DNA from: Bacillus sp. FJAT-29937
GTDB lineage: Bacteria > Bacillota > Bacilli > Bacillales > Cytobacillaceae
Direction: 5' to 3'
NCBI RefSeq assembly: GCF_001509555.1
Contig: NZ_LMAS01000008.1
Location: 106,345-170,344 of the forward strand
Length of the DNA: 64,000 nt
The notes under the pieces were generated by a model, which did no database searches, was not told where the DNA came from, and worked only from the letters and a program-made list of their open reading frames with translations. A program made the position numbers and the translations under genes. This document shows, one piece after another, positions 62,764 to 64,000 of this stretch (position 1 is its first letter; the number at the start of each line of letters is the position of its first letter).

Positions 62764-62949
62764 GGGGTAGCTCTCCTTTCAAAAGACAAAGATGGGCGTT
62801 AGATTAAAAATCTATCAGTTTATTTATCTAAAAATAATTGTTGCATTCTTTTGAAAAATTGAATAATATCTATATGTTTCTGTCGCACAAATACGCAATT
62901 CGGGAAATTTAGCAGTTGAAAATTAGGAATTTATAAAAGGGGGAAAGAC

Positions 62950-63900
62950 ATGAAGGACAGAATCGTTATTATTACAGGTGCCAATTCAGGAATAGGGAAG
63001 GCAGCTGCACACAAGTTTGCACTAGAAGGGTATCATGTAATCATGGCTTGCCGTAATCTCATGATTAGCAAATCAGTACAAAAAGAAATTATGGAGGTTT
63101 CGAACAATACTAACGTAGATTTGATGGAGCTTGATGTTTCATCTTTCGATTCTATTCGGAATTTTTGCTCGGAATTTAAAGCCCAATACCCGCGCCTGGA
63201 CATTTTGATACATAACGCAGCCTATTTAAAGCATGGGGAAAAAGAGTATAAACTAAGTCCAGAGAACATAGAATTGTCTTTTGCTACGAACACATTTGGT
63301 CCATTTTTGATGACACATTTATTAACTGACCATCTGAAAAAATCGGAAGATCCGAGAATTCTTCATGCGTGCACGACTAACATCAAAAATTTCTTCGATC
63401 CAAAAAGGAAAATTGACTTTGAAAATCTGCGCGGTGAATATAAAGACACAAAGCCATTCAATGCTTATAAGATGTACGGAGACTCCAAAATGGCACTATT
63501 GATCCTAACCTTCAAAATGGCAGAGGAATTAAAAAGCGAGGGGATTAAAGTCAATGCCCTCCAAATCAACCGAGTAAAACTATCAAAAGAGACCATTCAA
63601 AAAATGCATTCCTTTTGGAAGGTGTTTGCTTGGGTACAAAATCTGACGAATCCTTTACCATCGGGCATGGCAGATACTTATTTTCATATTTGTACCTCTG
63701 ATGAATTTAAGGACGTTAGCGGGAAGCTTATTAACCATAAGCGAGAACTTGTCCAGCCATCCGTCAACGAAAAAGGCATCGAGCAATTGAAAAACATCTT
63801 TGGCTCTGGGACTTATCCGAGCTATGCGACAGATTCTCAAAATGTTGAGAAACTATGGAAGATGTCTACTATGTTGACTGAAGGGCAAATAATAGATTAA
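62950..63900 (+). CDS. Short-chain dehydrogenase/reductase
   Basis: A 316-residue SDR: cofactor loop TGANSGIGKAAA (9-20), DVSSFDSIRNFC, HNAAYL (NNAG-type block), and catalytic YGDSK (YxxxK). It resembles retinol-dehydrogenase-like SDRs with a longer C-terminus. Cofactor and substrate are unknown. AAAGGGGG precedes the ATG. It ends close to a terminator at the window edge. Confidence 0.88.
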   Translation: MKDRIVIITGANSGIGKAAAHKFALEGYHVIMACRNLMISKSVQKEIMEVSNNTNVDLMELDVSSFDSIRNFCSEFKAQYPRLDILIHNAAYLKHGEKEYKLSPENIELSFATNTFGPFLMTHLLTDHLKKSEDPRILHACTTNIKNFFDPKRKIDFENLRGEYKDTKPFNAYKMYGDSKMALLILTFKMAEELKSEGIKVNALQINRVKLSKETIQKMHSFWKVFAWVQNLTNPLPSGMADTYFHICTSDEFKDVSGKLINHKRELVQPSVNEKGIEQLKNIFGSGTYPSYATDSQNVEKLWKMSTMLTEGQIID

Positions 63901-63939
63901 AAAGAAAGAGGGTGGGACAAAACCCTCCTCTGAAATAAA

Positions 63940-63992
63940 AAGCCAGTGGAATTTTACACCAAGTAAAATTTCACTGGCTTTGCTTATTTTTT
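63940..63992 (+). terminator. Rho-independent terminator
   Basis: AAGCCAGTG...AATTTTAC pairs with GTAAAATT...CACTGGCTT (63941-63981) with one bulge, followed by a T-rich tract. Confidence 0.88.
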
Positions 63993-64000
63993 TTCAATAA

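Overview
The window reads as ordinary chromosome of an endospore-forming Bacillaceae bacterium (Bacillus, Neobacillus or Mesobacillus-like). The evidence is low-GC coding sequence, strong AGGAGG-type ribosome binding sites with frequent TTG/GTG starts, a splA-splB spore photoproduct lyase pair, and S-box, THI-box and purine riboswitches. Close relatives of B. subtilis PbuE, NatKRAB, Des/DesR, UvsE, GuaC and YdaG are also present. I saw no rRNA, tRNA, prophage, insertion sequence or CRISPR array.

0-5 kb is a UV/stress block: splB (cut by the window edge), splA, a carboxymuconolactone-decarboxylase-like protein, a DUF2383 ferritin-like protein, a YdaG-type FMN protein and two tandem UV-damage endonucleases. 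A broken molybdopterin-oxidoreductase N-terminus follows. 5-10 kb holds a CcdC-like membrane protein, an acyltransferase, a secreted PhoX-family phosphatase and small DUF1801/VOC proteins. 10.5-14.8 kb is a LytS/LytT two-component system, a CstA-type (pyruvate/peptide) transporter and a 50-codon partner gene. SstT and a lipoprotein come next.

18.5-23.6 kb is a SAM-riboswitch operon: metQ, metN, metP, then an enoyl-CoA hydratase and a CaiB-type CoA transferase. 23.7-28.8 kb carries a hydrolase, an ABC-F remnant, an EamA transporter, an alanine/sodium symporter, a membrane protein and a methyltransferase. 28.9-32.7 kb is a THI-box operon (minus strand) for pyrimidine/thiamine precursor uptake ending in a TatD hydrolase. 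33-34.4 kb is a purine efflux pump behind a purine riboswitch. 34.5-38.8 kb has a cupin, an ECF sigma factor with its membrane partner, and a large transporter. 39-44 kb contains a flavin reductase, unknown membrane proteins, guaC, a stand-alone ctaB paralogue and a dbpA remnant.

45-46.7 kb pairs a Des fatty acid desaturase with a DesR-like regulator whose DNA-binding domain is eroded. 47.5-51.6 kb is an acyl-CoA degradation cluster resembling the lower phenylacetate pathway. 52-60 kb has threonine aldolase, an MFS pump, natKR facing natAB, and an NhaC antiporter, so the last group is sodium-related. 60.6-64 kb has a DUF5634 protein, an AAA ATPase, a ROK kinase and a short-chain dehydrogenase.

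The least expected signals are outside genes. Five intergenic arrays of imperfect-palindrome units have a 50-52 nt period, three of them sharing one four-headed architecture. A C74 (guanine-type) purine aptamer is wired to a terminator as an ON switch before pbuE. Function assignments rest on recognising protein families by eye; no database search was run.
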